Shown piece by piece: positions 18,116 to 27,497 of a DNA stretch of 60,198 nucleotides; the stretch's first letter is position 1; every line of letters starts with the position of its first letter. Below the pieces are notes generated by a model. It was not told where the DNA came from. It saw only the letters and a program-made list of their open reading frames with translations, and did not search any database. Origin of the DNA: Desulfogranum japonicum DSM 18378. Lineage in GTDB: Bacteria; Desulfobacterota; Desulfobulbia; Desulfobulbales; Desulfobulbaceae. The stretch lies in contig NZ_AUCV01000040.1 of NCBI RefSeq assembly GCF_000429945.1, positions 1 through 60,198 on the forward strand, written 5' to 3'. Made by a program: the position numbers and the translations under genes.

Positions 18116-18934
18116 ATGATACGAATTGCCACCATACACCATAACTGCTGTACGGAGTCTGGGCAGAATCTTGCCGATATGGCCCGGGATACCAGTCAGC
18201 ACAGCCCTGACATCCTATGCTTCCAAAACACCGCCTCATCTCCAAATGTGGATCACTATGATGTAATCCGCAAATTTTCCACATCCGTGGCCATGAATTA
18301 TGCCTTCACCCAGATATCTGTCGAGCCTTCGGACACGACATCGGCAGATTCCGTTCCAATCGGCCTTTGCATCCTGACTGGAGGCGGAACGTGGATGTTA
18401 AACAGTGGCAGCCTTTCGGTTACGGAAAACGAGAAAAAAATTCGCCTGGCCCAGTTTGGTGTTATCAGGAAGGATGGTGATTCTGTATTGGTCATCAACG
18501 GACATTTCCATGGATCGCTGCCGAACCAGAAGAATCAGCTTCTCTATCTGCTGCGCCTGCCCCTGCTCAGGCAGCAATTTGGAGCCATTGCCCTTTGTAC
18601 AAATCTGGATACCGATCTTTGTTCAGAGCTTATTCGGGGATCAGCCAATATTCTGAAATTACACAGACACACCATACAAAAGCCATGCAGCCAACATAAT
18701 GTCCCTGTAATTCTTACCTCAAAGGAACATTCGCCAACAACGGTTGAAGTTGCCACCGAAGAGTCATTGTTCAATCACCGGGGTATGTACCATTACCACA
18801 CCGCGTCAGCTGGAACCATGACCGCGTTTTCAATGCAAAGAATCACTCAAAAACGCAGACGCTATACCCCCCTCTCCTTTCGGGAAAGGTGGCTCGGTTC
18901 ACGGGACGGCGACCGTCTGTTTGCCCTGACCTGA
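18116..18934 (+). CDS. Protein resembling the endonuclease/exonuclease/phosphatase fold, degenerate
   Basis: A 272-residue protein. MIRIATIHHNCCTE then LADMARDTSQHSPDILCFQNT echoes the EEP-superfamily start (R-A-T-x-N then DIxxLQE), and VLVINGHFHGS echoes the strand that ends in NTHL. The catalytic Glu after LQ is Asn here, and no terminal SDH is present. I regard EEP membership as tentative and enzymatic activity as unlikely. The ATG at 18116 has GGAG nine bases upstream; longer starts would overlap the preceding gene in another frame. It follows the phosphatase-superfamily gene. Confidence 0.5.
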   Translation: MIRIATIHHNCCTESGQNLADMARDTSQHSPDILCFQNTASSPNVDHYDVIRKFSTSVAMNYAFTQISVEPSDTTSADSVPIGLCILTGGGTWMLNSGSLSVTENEKKIRLAQFGVIRKDGDSVLVINGHFHGSLPNQKNQLLYLLRLPLLRQQFGAIALCTNLDTDLCSELIRGSANILKLHRHTIQKPCSQHNVPVILTSKEHSPTTVEVATEESLFNHRGMYHYHTASAGTMTAFSMQRITQKRRRYTPLSFRERWLGSRDGDRLFALT

Positions 18935-19070
18935 TTTTTTATCCCTGTACTCCTGACCATTTTCTCTACTGTCGTCACATATGCCAGAATCGGTGACAAT
19001 GAAGCATCGGTGTCTGCTCTGACACCAAGAGCCGGGCGGATTGACATCAAGGCTGATACACCATAAAAAA

Positions 19071-19105
19071 AGGCACCCCATGGAATAGGGGTGCCTGAGT
19101 TTTTT
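19071..19105 (+). terminator. Rho-independent terminator
   Basis: Perfect 9-bp stem aggcacccc/ggggtgcct with an eight-base loop followed by gagttttttg. It lies 136 bases after the EEP-like gene and is preceded by an A tract, so it may also act for the convergent minus-strand barrel gene. Confidence 0.85.
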
Positions 19106-19198
19106 GCAAGCGTGATTTTTTTGCAGGCAGGCGCAGACTCCGTTAGCCTACCTATGCATGAGTTCGCGATCGTTCTAAAAAAAACTGCCCAGGATTAT

Positions 19199-19768
19199 TC
19201 AGAAACGATACATAATCCCGGCGTTTACGCTTAATCCGTCCTGATCGAAGTCTTCTGAATATGTCCCGTAAAAGCCATCATCATACTCAATGGTTCCATT
19301 GGTTGCCCGGTACATACCTTCAATAAAACCACGAATGTGCTCACCGCCAAATGACCAGCCGAGCAGCCCGTACAGTCCCCATTCACCATCTATATTGTCA
19401 AGTTCGTGATCAAAATCGTAGTAGGAGGCACCTGCACCGACATAAATCTCCGCAGGAAAGGTATAGCGGAAACCAAGATCAAATACATTGGCCTCAATGC
19501 CGCCAAAACGAATTTCATCGTCATTGTCCAGGGTGCGAAAATGTACGTCATCTCCTTCACCGTAATAGGTGTACCCCAGATCAAGAGCCCATTGGGAACC
19601 AATGCTTCCACGTATCCCCAAACCGTAGGTTGGCCCAGAATCACCTGCATCCCACCAGCTGCCCAGGGCCTGAAGTGATCCATCCAGGGCATAGGCACTA
19701 CTCAATATCATACAGGAACAGACCACTGCACATGTACTGAACACACAACAACGAAACACTTTTCTCAT
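19199..19768 (-). CDS. Outer-membrane beta-barrel protein
   Basis: A 189-residue exported protein. The signal peptide ends near SSAYA before LDGSLQALG. The mature part has alternating strands (YGLGIRGSIG, WALDLGYTYYG, FDLGFRYTF, YVGAGASYYDF) and ends GIMYRF with a C-terminal Phe, typical of an 8-stranded outer-membrane barrel. Loops are Asp/Glu-rich. The second ATG was chosen because AAGGGG sits directly against the first. It is similar in plan, but not evidently in sequence, to the barrel protein at 4966. Confidence 0.8.
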   Translation of the reverse strand: MRKVFRCCVFSTCAVVCSCMILSSAYALDGSLQALGSWWDAGDSGPTYGLGIRGSIGSQWALDLGYTYYGEGDDVHFRTLDNDDEIRFGGIEANVFDLGFRYTFPAEIYVGAGASYYDFDHELDNIDGEWGLYGLLGWSFGGEHIRGFIEGMYRATNGTIEYDDGFYGTYSEDFDQDGLSVNAGIMYRF

Positions 19769-20007
19769 ATTCATCCCCTTATACGTTCAAACTGAATTCA
19801 AAATCTCGACACAATATGTAATTGATCAATTATACGTATCTTTACAAGAAAACGCCTGAGTGATCTTCAGAGTTTCCTGCCAGACAAAATATTCATGCCA
19901 ATCCCGTGCCAATACCTAACGATGCATCCCGTTAAGCATGGATGAATATTACAAAAAGCTCCCTTGAAAAACATCGGTCGCAGGCCCTCAATGCCTGCAA
20001 AACACAA

Positions 20008-20031
20008 AAGCCGGGGAATAGTCCCCGGCTT
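20008..20031 (-). terminator. Rho-independent terminator of the CinA-like gene
   Basis: Perfect 9-bp GC-rich stem aagccgggg/ccccggctt with a six-base loop. Read on the minus strand it is followed by ttttgtg, 65 bases after the stop codon of the minus-strand gene at 20097. Confidence 0.75.
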
Positions 20032-20096
20032 GATTATCTGAAAATACCTTAATCTGAGAAAAAAGAGCAATTCTTCGCCAGATTACTCGCACTGAT

Positions 20097-20930
20097 TTAC
20101 AGAGCCGTTTCACCTTTTTCGTGAAGTTTAAAACCAAGCTGGGTCAATCCGCTGCAAAGATCGTGGCAAGCCGCTTCAACAATATCATGCTGTTCCTGCG
20201 GGGTACCGCTTGTCATGGTCATCATGATATCAATGGCCGGATATTCACCCAAGGTTGTTGCCAGTGACTTGGTATAAACGTCCGGGTAATCATTAACCAC
20301 TTTGGTGAGAACCGGTTCCATCAGGGACTCATCATTACAATACACAGTAATGACCTTGGTCGTTGAAGTGCCGTCTCCAAACCACTCCTCAAACTCATCC
20401 CGCAAGGATTGACTGACAATGGTGCGCAATTCAGAGGGAACACCGGGAAGGCTTATTATGGTGGTTTCCCCATGCACCAGTTTCACCCCGGGAGCCGTGC
20501 CTCCAGCATTGAAAAGCGGTTCAGCGCCCTCAGGCAGCCAGGCCATCTTTTCTCTGGCATCATTAAGACCCGGAATAGATATAATGCCTTTTTCGTAAAA
20601 GTAATCATACTGCTGGGCAACCATGTTTTTGGCTTCTTCATGAAGTACCAGCTCCCGACCTGTTCCCTGGGCTACCGCAGCCAGGGTCAGATCATCAGCC
20701 GTGGGCCCGAGCCCCCCGGAGGTAAACAGAATGGGAACCTCACGCTCCACTGCCTGTTGTATGGTTTCTGCTATGTCTTCCAGGGTGTCGGGTAATACCG
20801 TCACCCGGTTGACTACACCGCCACGCTCATGGATGAGGTTACACAGCCATGAGGTGTTGGTATCCTGTATATCCCCAATCAGTATTTCGTTGCCAACAAC
20901 AAGTATTTCAACGCTAGAGGGATTTGTCAT
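20097..20930 (-). CDS. CinA/MoaB-type molybdopterin-binding domain protein
   Basis: A 277-residue protein with the competence/damage-inducible protein A N-terminal domain. VEILVVGNEILIGDIQDTNTSWL and LFTSGGLGPTADDLT are the MoaB/CinA core motifs, and GTAPGV and SLPGVPSEL follow. The C-terminal nicotinamide-nucleotide amidase domain of full CinA is absent, so this is the stand-alone form. Such proteins may hydrolyse ADP-ribose or bind molybdopterin-like ligands. The ATG has CGGAGAA upstream. It is monocistronic with its own terminator. Confidence 0.88.
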   Translation of the reverse strand: MTNPSSVEILVVGNEILIGDIQDTNTSWLCNLIHERGGVVNRVTVLPDTLEDIAETIQQAVEREVPILFTSGGLGPTADDLTLAAVAQGTGRELVLHEEAKNMVAQQYDYFYEKGIISIPGLNDAREKMAWLPEGAEPLFNAGGTAPGVKLVHGETTIISLPGVPSELRTIVSQSLRDEFEEWFGDGTSTTKVITVYCNDESLMEPVLTKVVNDYPDVYTKSLATTLGEYPAIDIMMTMTSGTPQEQHDIVEAACHDLCSGLTQLGFKLHEKGETAL

Positions 20931-21121
20931 TTTTTCTCCGTCCGTATCAGGCTATACATAAAGTATTGTTACTTCTCAATCACTGACCAGAATCTTCCAA
21001 CCACTGAAAATTCCTGATCTCATTTATAGGTTCCACACTGCCAAGGCGACCTTGCCGCACAATGGCGGGACAAAGGTGGACTATTGAGGGAAGGCAGCAG
21101 CCCTCAATACAACCATTTATT

Positions 21122-21280
21122 GTAACGACTCACAGGGGAGACGGACAAGCTTAGACATCCCCCATATTTACAACCGGTCACAGAGCGCCTGAGGTTTTCG
21201 TAAGCAGGCTGGTGCAGCGTATTGAGTCATACGTAAGCCAGGCTGATCGCGGAAAGATCAGGTGCGCTGTGAGCAGTTTC
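21122..21280. repeat. Dispersed palindromic element, family 1, full copy D
   Basis: A 159-base copy, the same length as copy A, from GTAACGACTC to GAGCAGTTTC. It ends four bases before the stop codon of the DUF748 gene, so on the minus strand it would be transcribed as that gene's 3' end. The hairpin ctgatc-gcggaaa-gatcag is intact. Confidence 0.8.
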
Positions 21281-21283
21281 CAT

Positions 21284-24200
21284 TTATTTTTTAAACTCAA
21301 TCACCGATCGACCATTTTTCTCAAAGTTAATACCAGGATCACACAGCAGCAACTTGTCTCCATCAATGGAAAAGTTGTTCACGAGATATTCTTTCACATG
21401 TGATGCCCTGGTGTCACCGAGTTCCCGTAACTGCTTTCGAATGATTTCATCCTGCATTGCAGCATATATCTTATCACTTTTCACAGTTCCGTCACCTAAC
21501 TCCGTCAAGGCGACTCTGGGACAGATACTGTACTCATTATCACCCTGCTTTTCCAGCTTCTTGCCAATTTTGTCTAAAATCTCTTTGTGTGCATCTGTCA
21601 ACTCTAATTGTTGTGCTTCAAAAGAAAGAGCAGGCAAGTCCGTGTTCAGTAGAGAACTTCCGAACTCTACGCCCATATAGACCAAAGCCCCTGTCGGTCC
21701 AAGTACCGTATACGCAAGATACGGCACAACCGCCACAGTAATGGCCTTGCCCACCGCCGTAACCAGGATATCTGTAATGCCGACATTCAAATCTGAAAGG
21801 TTGCCGGAAAGAGGAATATCCAGCTCAATGTTATTGTCGCCATCACGTAACAATGTCAAAGCTAAATCCAATGGCACAGGGAGCTGATTGTTCAGTTCCG
21901 CAGCCAATTCATCATCCACAGTTCGTGTTTGCAACTCCTTGAGCAGGACGGTGTTATCCAGTCGGATACGATCTCCCTTCAATTTCAAGACAGACTTCAA
22001 ATCAGCCCTGCCGGTATCAAAATAGGTACCTATGGCCTGCACAACATAAGGGGAGACACTGGGAAGCGGATAGTTACGCAAGGTCAGCGTCTGCTCAACC
22101 GACATTGGCACCGCCATGGGCCGGGAAATTCCGTTGACCTTTAATGACGCATGTTTATCAAAAGTTCCTTTTAAAACATACTCCACGGTCTGTTCCGGCG
22201 TATTCAAATCAAGCCCTTTCACCTCTGCCATATCTAGTTGAAACAGAGTTTTAAAAGGTATTTTCATAGTTGAATCGGTAAAACTGAAACCCGACTCTCC
22301 GTCAACCGTTATCAGATCTATTTTTACAGGTATGCCTGTGCCCGAAGGTTGCTTATCTTCCTCAGAAACTGTTGGAGTCGTTGGTTTTTCCTCTTCGGCC
22401 TGCTGAACACCTGCCTGCGCATCGCCCCCATCTTCAGGCAAACGAAGAACCCGGGCATACAGGCTATGAACATTGATCTTCTCACACTCAACGCCCTTCT
22501 CCCCTGACCAATGCACCGGGCTGGTTGTAATATTTCCCAGGGTAGCAAGGGGATCTGCGGCCTCTTTAAGATCCTGCAGGAACTGCCCATCTTCCACCTG
22601 AATGGACTGCGCAGTCATAGCTTTCTGTTCATCCAGGTCCAATTCTTTGACTTCGAGTTTTCCTACTGCAGCGAGCAAGGTGTCACCGGCACCGTCATGC
22701 ACCTGAATGTTTCCTGCCTGTATCGCTTCCACCTGCAGCGTCTTCAAATCATCACTGGTGATTTTTCCACTGGCAATGGAATCAATAGATACCCCCACAG
22801 GAACGGCCTGTGAAACGGGAATATCCACCCCTCGAACATGAAGGCCACCGGCTTCCACCCCTTTGGATTCTGTTCCAGCTATCTCTTTTACACCAATTTC
22901 TGCGACCTTGACCACCGGTTCCATGGCCATTTCCAGGAGCAAATTTTCTCCCTGCACAGTTGTTTTCCCCACAAGCAGAGGTTGCGCAGCCAGAGTCACC
23001 TCAAGGTCATTATCCATCTTCAGGCTCTGCTGGGATACGTGTATCTGGGAAGCTGGTAAATCCAGATTGAATTTCTCGCCTCCCAAGGTTCCTTTCAACT
23101 GCAGGGTACTGTTGCCATTTTTCAGGTGATAGCCGGTGTGTCCCTGCAGACTGAAGCTGGCAAGGTCCGTCTGCATCGAGTCCATGTCCAGACCCGTCTC
23201 CTGCAGGCCAAGAAGCCCGTCAAAAGTAACATGGAGTTCCTGGCCAAGTTCAACCATGGTTTTCCCCTCAAGGAGGCCTTCTTGCTGAGAAAAATTCATG
23301 GTTTCCGGGAGATTGACCGCAATGTGTGAAGCAGTCAGCTTTCCATCGGTTGCAATCAACGTATTGGCTGCGGTTCCGCCGGCATACGAAACAGCACCGT
23401 CATACACCAGCGTCGCTGCTGTCTCCCAGCCCATATTGCCGACTTTCCCATCAGCAATCAGGATATGCCCCTGATACTCGCTCTTCATACCGGCATCTTC
23501 AGCCATGCTATAAGAAAACTGACCGTCAATGGTCACCTCGCCATCAAATGGATTCAAAAACGGCTGAAGAAGATTATCCAGATTATCCAGGACAAAACGA
23601 TCGAGCCGTATTGATCCTTCCAGGGCCAAAGCAGGAACTATTTTACATTTTTGCAGATCGATTTCCACCGGGGAGTCATTCAGGGTACCCTTGAGATACA
23701 GGGTGCCCCCGTCAGTGGTATCGGCAGTGGTAAAATTTCGTATTCTACCTTCTTCAATGAATAATCGTACATCAAGATTCGGCTGTTTATAATGAAGGGT
23801 CACATTGGAGATATCCACCTCTTCGGCTGCAACAATCCAGCTGTTGCCATTCTCCAGAGATTGTTCGGCCTCAAGTGTTTCCTCATTCCGGTCAGGCGTA
23901 TCTGCTGTCGCAGGAATATTTACCGAAGCTATGCGAAGGTTGCCGTCTTCGCCCTGCTCAATATCCAGGACCAGGTCAGCCAGTCGTGCCTTCTGTACAG
24001 TTGCGCTGCGCTTAAAGAGCATCCCAAGACCAATATCGACATGAACAGTGGAATCAGCAAAAACAACAGTTCCTCCCCGCTGTACATCAGCATCGTGAAG
24101 AGTCAATGACCCGATGAAGGGATTAAAACCAATCCTGCCTATCTCAGCCTTGTCCGCCCCATTTTCTAGTAACCATTTCTGCACATACAGCTTGACGCCA

Positions 24201-24319
24201 TAGGGTGCCAAAAAAATAAGAGCTGCAAAAAAAAGTACTACCAGAAAACCGGCTCTGAAAATTTTGCGCCCGAAACTTCGGCGAGGGATTGATGTATCAG
24301 AAGGTTTGGGAGAGGACAT
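21284..24319 (-). CDS. DUF748 (AsmA-like) envelope protein
   Basis: A 1011-residue protein with one N-terminal membrane anchor (about residues 18-38, FLVVLFFAALIFLAPYGV) followed by a very long periplasmic beta-rich domain typical of DUF748/AsmA-like proteins. Repeated strand-turn units such as LHDADVQRGG and LTLRNYPLPSVSPYVVQAIG are visible; the latter, with YFDTGRADLKSVLKL, matches the family core. A Pro/Glu-rich linker (EEEKPTTPTVSEEDKQP) splits it near residue 640. The C-terminal 120 residues (TDAHKEILDKIGKKL to EFKK) resemble an OmpA-type peptidoglycan-binding segment. Related proteins help phospholipid transport to the outer membrane. Single gene. Confidence 0.85.
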   Translation of the reverse strand: MSSPKPSDTSIPRRSFGRKIFRAGFLVVLFFAALIFLAPYGVKLYVQKWLLENGADKAEIGRIGFNPFIGSLTLHDADVQRGGTVVFADSTVHVDIGLGMLFKRSATVQKARLADLVLDIEQGEDGNLRIASVNIPATADTPDRNEETLEAEQSLENGNSWIVAAEEVDISNVTLHYKQPNLDVRLFIEEGRIRNFTTADTTDGGTLYLKGTLNDSPVEIDLQKCKIVPALALEGSIRLDRFVLDNLDNLLQPFLNPFDGEVTIDGQFSYSMAEDAGMKSEYQGHILIADGKVGNMGWETAATLVYDGAVSYAGGTAANTLIATDGKLTASHIAVNLPETMNFSQQEGLLEGKTMVELGQELHVTFDGLLGLQETGLDMDSMQTDLASFSLQGHTGYHLKNGNSTLQLKGTLGGEKFNLDLPASQIHVSQQSLKMDNDLEVTLAAQPLLVGKTTVQGENLLLEMAMEPVVKVAEIGVKEIAGTESKGVEAGGLHVRGVDIPVSQAVPVGVSIDSIASGKITSDDLKTLQVEAIQAGNIQVHDGAGDTLLAAVGKLEVKELDLDEQKAMTAQSIQVEDGQFLQDLKEAADPLATLGNITTSPVHWSGEKGVECEKINVHSLYARVLRLPEDGGDAQAGVQQAEEEKPTTPTVSEEDKQPSGTGIPVKIDLITVDGESGFSFTDSTMKIPFKTLFQLDMAEVKGLDLNTPEQTVEYVLKGTFDKHASLKVNGISRPMAVPMSVEQTLTLRNYPLPSVSPYVVQAIGTYFDTGRADLKSVLKLKGDRIRLDNTVLLKELQTRTVDDELAAELNNQLPVPLDLALTLLRDGDNNIELDIPLSGNLSDLNVGITDILVTAVGKAITVAVVPYLAYTVLGPTGALVYMGVEFGSSLLNTDLPALSFEAQQLELTDAHKEILDKIGKKLEKQGDNEYSICPRVALTELGDGTVKSDKIYAAMQDEIIRKQLRELGDTRASHVKEYLVNNFSIDGDKLLLCDPGINFEKNGRSVIEFKK

Positions 24320-24447
24320 GATTTCAAGTACCTATGTCAAAGGGATGGGAAACGAAAAGTGTCAGGGAAGTGTAAACAAGATTTGTCCTTTGCTCAAGTC
24401 TCTTACTCTTCTCAGAAAGAATACTTGCAAAGTTTACAGACTCTTTC

Positions 24448-24478
24448 TAGTGTTACGATATATTTTTTAGTAACACTA
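24448..24478. promoter_or_regulatory. Perfect 9-bp palindrome, candidate metal-regulator operator
   Basis: tagtgttac (24448-24456) and gtaacacta (24470-24478) are exact reverse complements separated by 13 AT-rich bases, 17 bases before the zinc-ribbon gene. Its place upstream of a zinc-ribbon gene and a ZnuA-like gene suggests a zinc-sensing repressor such as Zur, but the sequence does not match the enterobacterial Zur box well. Confidence 0.4.
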
Positions 24479-24494
24479 ACCAAGGAGATTTGCC

Positions 24495-24737
24495 ATGAAA
24501 AGAGCCGGTATTCAGGTCCGGGCGGTCTGTCCAAGTTGCGCAGGGGCGAGCATAGGTCACATGACCATTGACGAAATGATAGAACGAAGCCTGGACCAGC
24601 CATGTAACCTGGCCTGCCCTGTATGCGGGATGTTTCACTTGAGCAGAGAAGAAGTCAAGCAGATAGAAAATTCAAAAATAACGGAAACAAAACAATATTT
24701 AGAACTACGCAAACAAGTGGAAGCAATTGGTGGCTAA
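24495..24737 (+). CDS. Small zinc-ribbon-like protein next to ZnuA
   Basis: An 80-residue protein with CPSC near residue 12 and CNLACPVC near residue 38, giving a four-Cys zinc-binding arrangement, and a charged helical C-terminus. I do not recognise a named family. AAGGAG lies just before the ATG. It is 152 bases upstream of a zinc-binding transport protein gene in the same direction and downstream of a perfect palindrome, which suggests a shared role in zinc balance. Confidence 0.65.
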   Translation: MKRAGIQVRAVCPSCAGASIGHMTIDEMIERSLDQPCNLACPVCGMFHLSREEVKQIENSKITETKQYLELRKQVEAIGG

Positions 24738-24802
24738 GGGGCATTTTGCATAATTAATCAATGCATTATTTGCAGTTATATAACATATTCACTATGTATG
24801 TA

Positions 24803-24822
24803 TATCACTCACAGGGGAACCG
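24803..24822. repeat. Family 1 element fragment
   Basis: The segment atcactcacaggggaac matches the left end of copies at 48294 and 21122. Only about 20 bases remain, 70 bases upstream of the ZnuA-like start codon. Confidence 0.4.
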
Positions 24823-24889
24823 GGGCCGCGGAAAAAAATCATCCAAGGTCTGTATAAACTCAAAGCTAAGTGACCGAGAGGAAATAACA

Positions 24890-25798
24890 ATGCAACGCAC
24901 AATGCACCTTACTGTCCGTATCCTGCTGTTCTGCTGCATTCTACTGTTTACGGCACACGCCAAGGCTGAAACGGGTACGGTCTATGTTACCATTGCCCCT
25001 CAAAAATGGCTTATGGATCGTCTTGGGGGGGATTTAATCCAGACAAAGGTTCTCATCGCTGCCAACCAGAACGCGCACACCTTTGAACCAACACCAAATC
25101 AAATTGCCGACCTTCTCTCGTCACAACTCTACCTGTACCTCGACCTGCCCTTTGAGCAGCATGTCGTTTCCATTCTCAAAAAAAATCCACGTAACGTACA
25201 ACTGGTCAATATGGCGAAGGATATTCAGCCAGTGCAGGCCGAGCACCACCATGATGCTGCACATACCCATGGTGAGGTTGACGAGCATCATGACCATGAC
25301 CAGGAAGGCATGGATCCGCACATCTGGTTGAATCCGCAGAACCTTATACGCATGGCACGGGCAGGGGCGGAAGCACTTCAGAAAATTGATCCCGCCAATG
25401 CTTCCACCTATCAAAGCCACCTCCAGGAGGTGGTTTCACAACTCGAAGCATTGCACAGGGACCTGGAAACCCTTCTCACACCCTACAAAGGTAAAACCTT
25501 TTACGTGTTCCACCCTGCATTCGGCTATTTTGCCCAGGCTTACGGCTTGCACCAAAAAGCCGTTGAGGTTGAAGGGAAACGTCCTACCCCCAAACAACTG
25601 GGGACACTGATTGAAAATGCTAAAAAGGACAACGTGCATGTTATTTTCGTGCAACCACAATTTGATCCCAGAAGCGCTGCAGTGGTAGCACAGGCCATTG
25701 ATGGACGGGTTCTCCCACTCAACCCCCTGGCAGAGCAGGTGGCTGAGAACCTGAAACATATGGGTGAGGCCATTGCGGAAGCACTGCAGGCAAAGTAA
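24890..25798 (+). CDS. znuA: Zinc ABC transporter substrate-binding protein (ZnuA-like)
   Basis: A 302-residue periplasmic protein of the cluster A-I (ZnuA/TroA) group. The signal peptide ends at about AHAKA. It has the first metal His in NAHTFEPTPNQ, a His/Asp-rich loop (EHHHDAAHTHGEVDEHHDHDQEG) characteristic of zinc binders, DPHIWLNPQN, and the third His in FHPAFGYF. It delivers Zn2+ to a ZnuBC permease, but no znuB or znuC gene is adjacent. The start at 24890 has GAGAGGA upstream and begins the signal peptide; the upstream open frame is non-coding. Likely regulated with the small zinc-ribbon gene before it. Confidence 0.9.
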   Translation: MQRTMHLTVRILLFCCILLFTAHAKAETGTVYVTIAPQKWLMDRLGGDLIQTKVLIAANQNAHTFEPTPNQIADLLSSQLYLYLDLPFEQHVVSILKKNPRNVQLVNMAKDIQPVQAEHHHDAAHTHGEVDEHHDHDQEGMDPHIWLNPQNLIRMARAGAEALQKIDPANASTYQSHLQEVVSQLEALHRDLETLLTPYKGKTFYVFHPAFGYFAQAYGLHQKAVEVEGKRPTPKQLGTLIENAKKDNVHVIFVQPQFDPRSAAVVAQAIDGRVLPLNPLAEQVAENLKHMGEAIAEALQAK

Positions 25799-25873
25799 AC
25801 GGACTGGATTTCAGAAATCCCACATGATATACTTTTATAGAGGCGTAATAATGGCTACATCCGGATTAAGACG

Positions 25874-27187
25874 ATGCACGACACCGACACTTCAAGCACC
25901 AGAAAATATAGTACTGCATTGAAAGACGCACTGCTGATGATTGTTGTCTTTGGTATCATCGTCATCTTATCCATTCAGTTCGATCTCTATGAATATTTGC
26001 TCCTGAAGTTGAAAGACTGGGAGGAATATGAAGCAGATGAGATCATACTTACTCTGTCCCTGTTCTCCTTTCTGCTGGCAGTATTTTCACTGCGCCGCTG
26101 GGGAGAGCAAAAATCCTATCTGCAGCAACGTGCTGCAGACGCCTTCCTGCTGGAGGAAGCCAACCTGCAGCTTGCCAGGAAAGCCAAAGAACTGGAGGAA
26201 CACAAATCCAGAAGTGATAGACTTGCTCAAATGGTGAACTATCTCCAGGTCTGTCAGAGCAGAGAAGAAGCATACGATTTCATCAGGGAAACCGCCGGCA
26301 AAATATTTTTGAACAGTTCCGGTGCGCTCTACATTATGAAAAGATCACGGAACCAGCTCTTTCGGGTCTCCCAATGGGGGGCCAGACAATACGTGGAATT
26401 CTTTTCCCCTGAGGAATGCTGGGGACTCCGCATCGGCAAACAGTTTATCAGCCACCCTGACAAGGACAGCCCTTCATGCAGCCACTACCATGACAGGCAA
26501 GGATTTGCCACCTGCATTCCACTCTCTGCCCATGGTGAAATCACCGGTCTGGTGCACATTTGTTTTAAAGATGCCTGGGAAACCGAAGATGCCAACAAGC
26601 TCCCTGACTACATTCAACAATCGCTGGCACTGTTCTCAGAGCAGGTCAGTCTGGCGTTGTCCAACCTTGATCTTGCTGAAAAGCTGAAGCATCTGGCGGT
26701 CCATGATCCCCTCACTGGCCTGCACAACCGCTTGTATGTGCAGGAAGCCTTTGAACGGGAAATCAATCGTGCAACCCGTAGTAATTCTCAACTTGGCGTC
26801 ATACTCTTTGACCTGGACCATTTCAAAAACATCAACGACACCTTCGGCCATGCAGCCGGAGATCTCCTGCTGAAAGAAATCGGCCGATTATTGACACAGT
26901 TCTTCAGGGCCGAGGACTTCTGTTGCCGTTTCGGCGGGGAAGAATTTCTTATACTGTGCTCGGAAATTAAACCAGAAGAGTTCAGCAAGCGCTGCGAGAC
27001 CCTGCGAAAAGCCATAGAAGACATGAGAGTGCAATACCAGGGAAAGGCTCTCAAGAAAATCACTGCTTCCTTCGGTATTGCCACATTTCCCGAAAACGGC
27101 AACACCTTCTCCCTGCTCACAGGAGCTGCCGACAAAGCTCTCTACAGGGCAAAACATGAAGGCCGCAACCGGGTGTGTTTCGCCTGA
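25874..27187 (+). CDS. Membrane diguanylate cyclase (GGDEF)
   Basis: A 437-residue protein. Two N-terminal membrane segments (residues about 16-36 and 55-72) are followed by a coiled-coil region, a GAF-like sensory domain (about 115-265), and a GGDEF domain (about 275-437). The active-site motif is GGEEF at about 354-358, an active variant, and the inhibitory I-site R-x-x-D reads RAED at about 345-348. It should make cyclic di-GMP from GTP with product inhibition. A c-di-GMP riboswitch lies 3 kb downstream, so this second messenger is used in the cell. The start lacks a strong Shine-Dalgarno. Confidence 0.92.
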   Translation: MHDTDTSSTRKYSTALKDALLMIVVFGIIVILSIQFDLYEYLLLKLKDWEEYEADEIILTLSLFSFLLAVFSLRRWGEQKSYLQQRAADAFLLEEANLQLARKAKELEEHKSRSDRLAQMVNYLQVCQSREEAYDFIRETAGKIFLNSSGALYIMKRSRNQLFRVSQWGARQYVEFFSPEECWGLRIGKQFISHPDKDSPSCSHYHDRQGFATCIPLSAHGEITGLVHICFKDAWETEDANKLPDYIQQSLALFSEQVSLALSNLDLAEKLKHLAVHDPLTGLHNRLYVQEAFEREINRATRSNSQLGVILFDLDHFKNINDTFGHAAGDLLLKEIGRLLTQFFRAEDFCCRFGGEEFLILCSEIKPEEFSKRCETLRKAIEDMRVQYQGKALKKITASFGIATFPENGNTFSLLTGAADKALYRAKHEGRNRVCFA

Positions 27188-27298
27188 CCTGTCGCGACCA
27201 CAAACAAAAAAACTTCTCCTGCTACGTGTAAACCATAGCGCACCCAGTATGAGTTACATACCACTTTAAAATTTTTGCTCAAATCGATATAAACCTAG

Positions 27299-27322
27299 CC
27301 TCCGAGGCATGCGATAAATTTC
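27299..27322. repeat. Short fragment shared with the family 3 (MITE-like) repeats
   Basis: The run tccgaggcatgcgataaatt occurs here and again at 37030-37049 inside a family-3 element. The rest of the 310-base gap 27188-27497 has nothing else I can recognise apart from an upstream region for the TPR gene. Confidence 0.5.
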
Positions 27323-27497
27323 AGGGTCGCGTTAAGAGGTGAAGAAAATTCAAGCTAAAACACCAGGCAAAGACTCAACGCATTGCCAAACTCCCGCACA
27401 TGCTTACAAGTATCCACAGGAAACAAGAATAATTCCCAAACAGCAAAAGAGTTGTTTCCTCTCTTTTGCGTGCATTCATTTTGGGAGGCCATAATAA

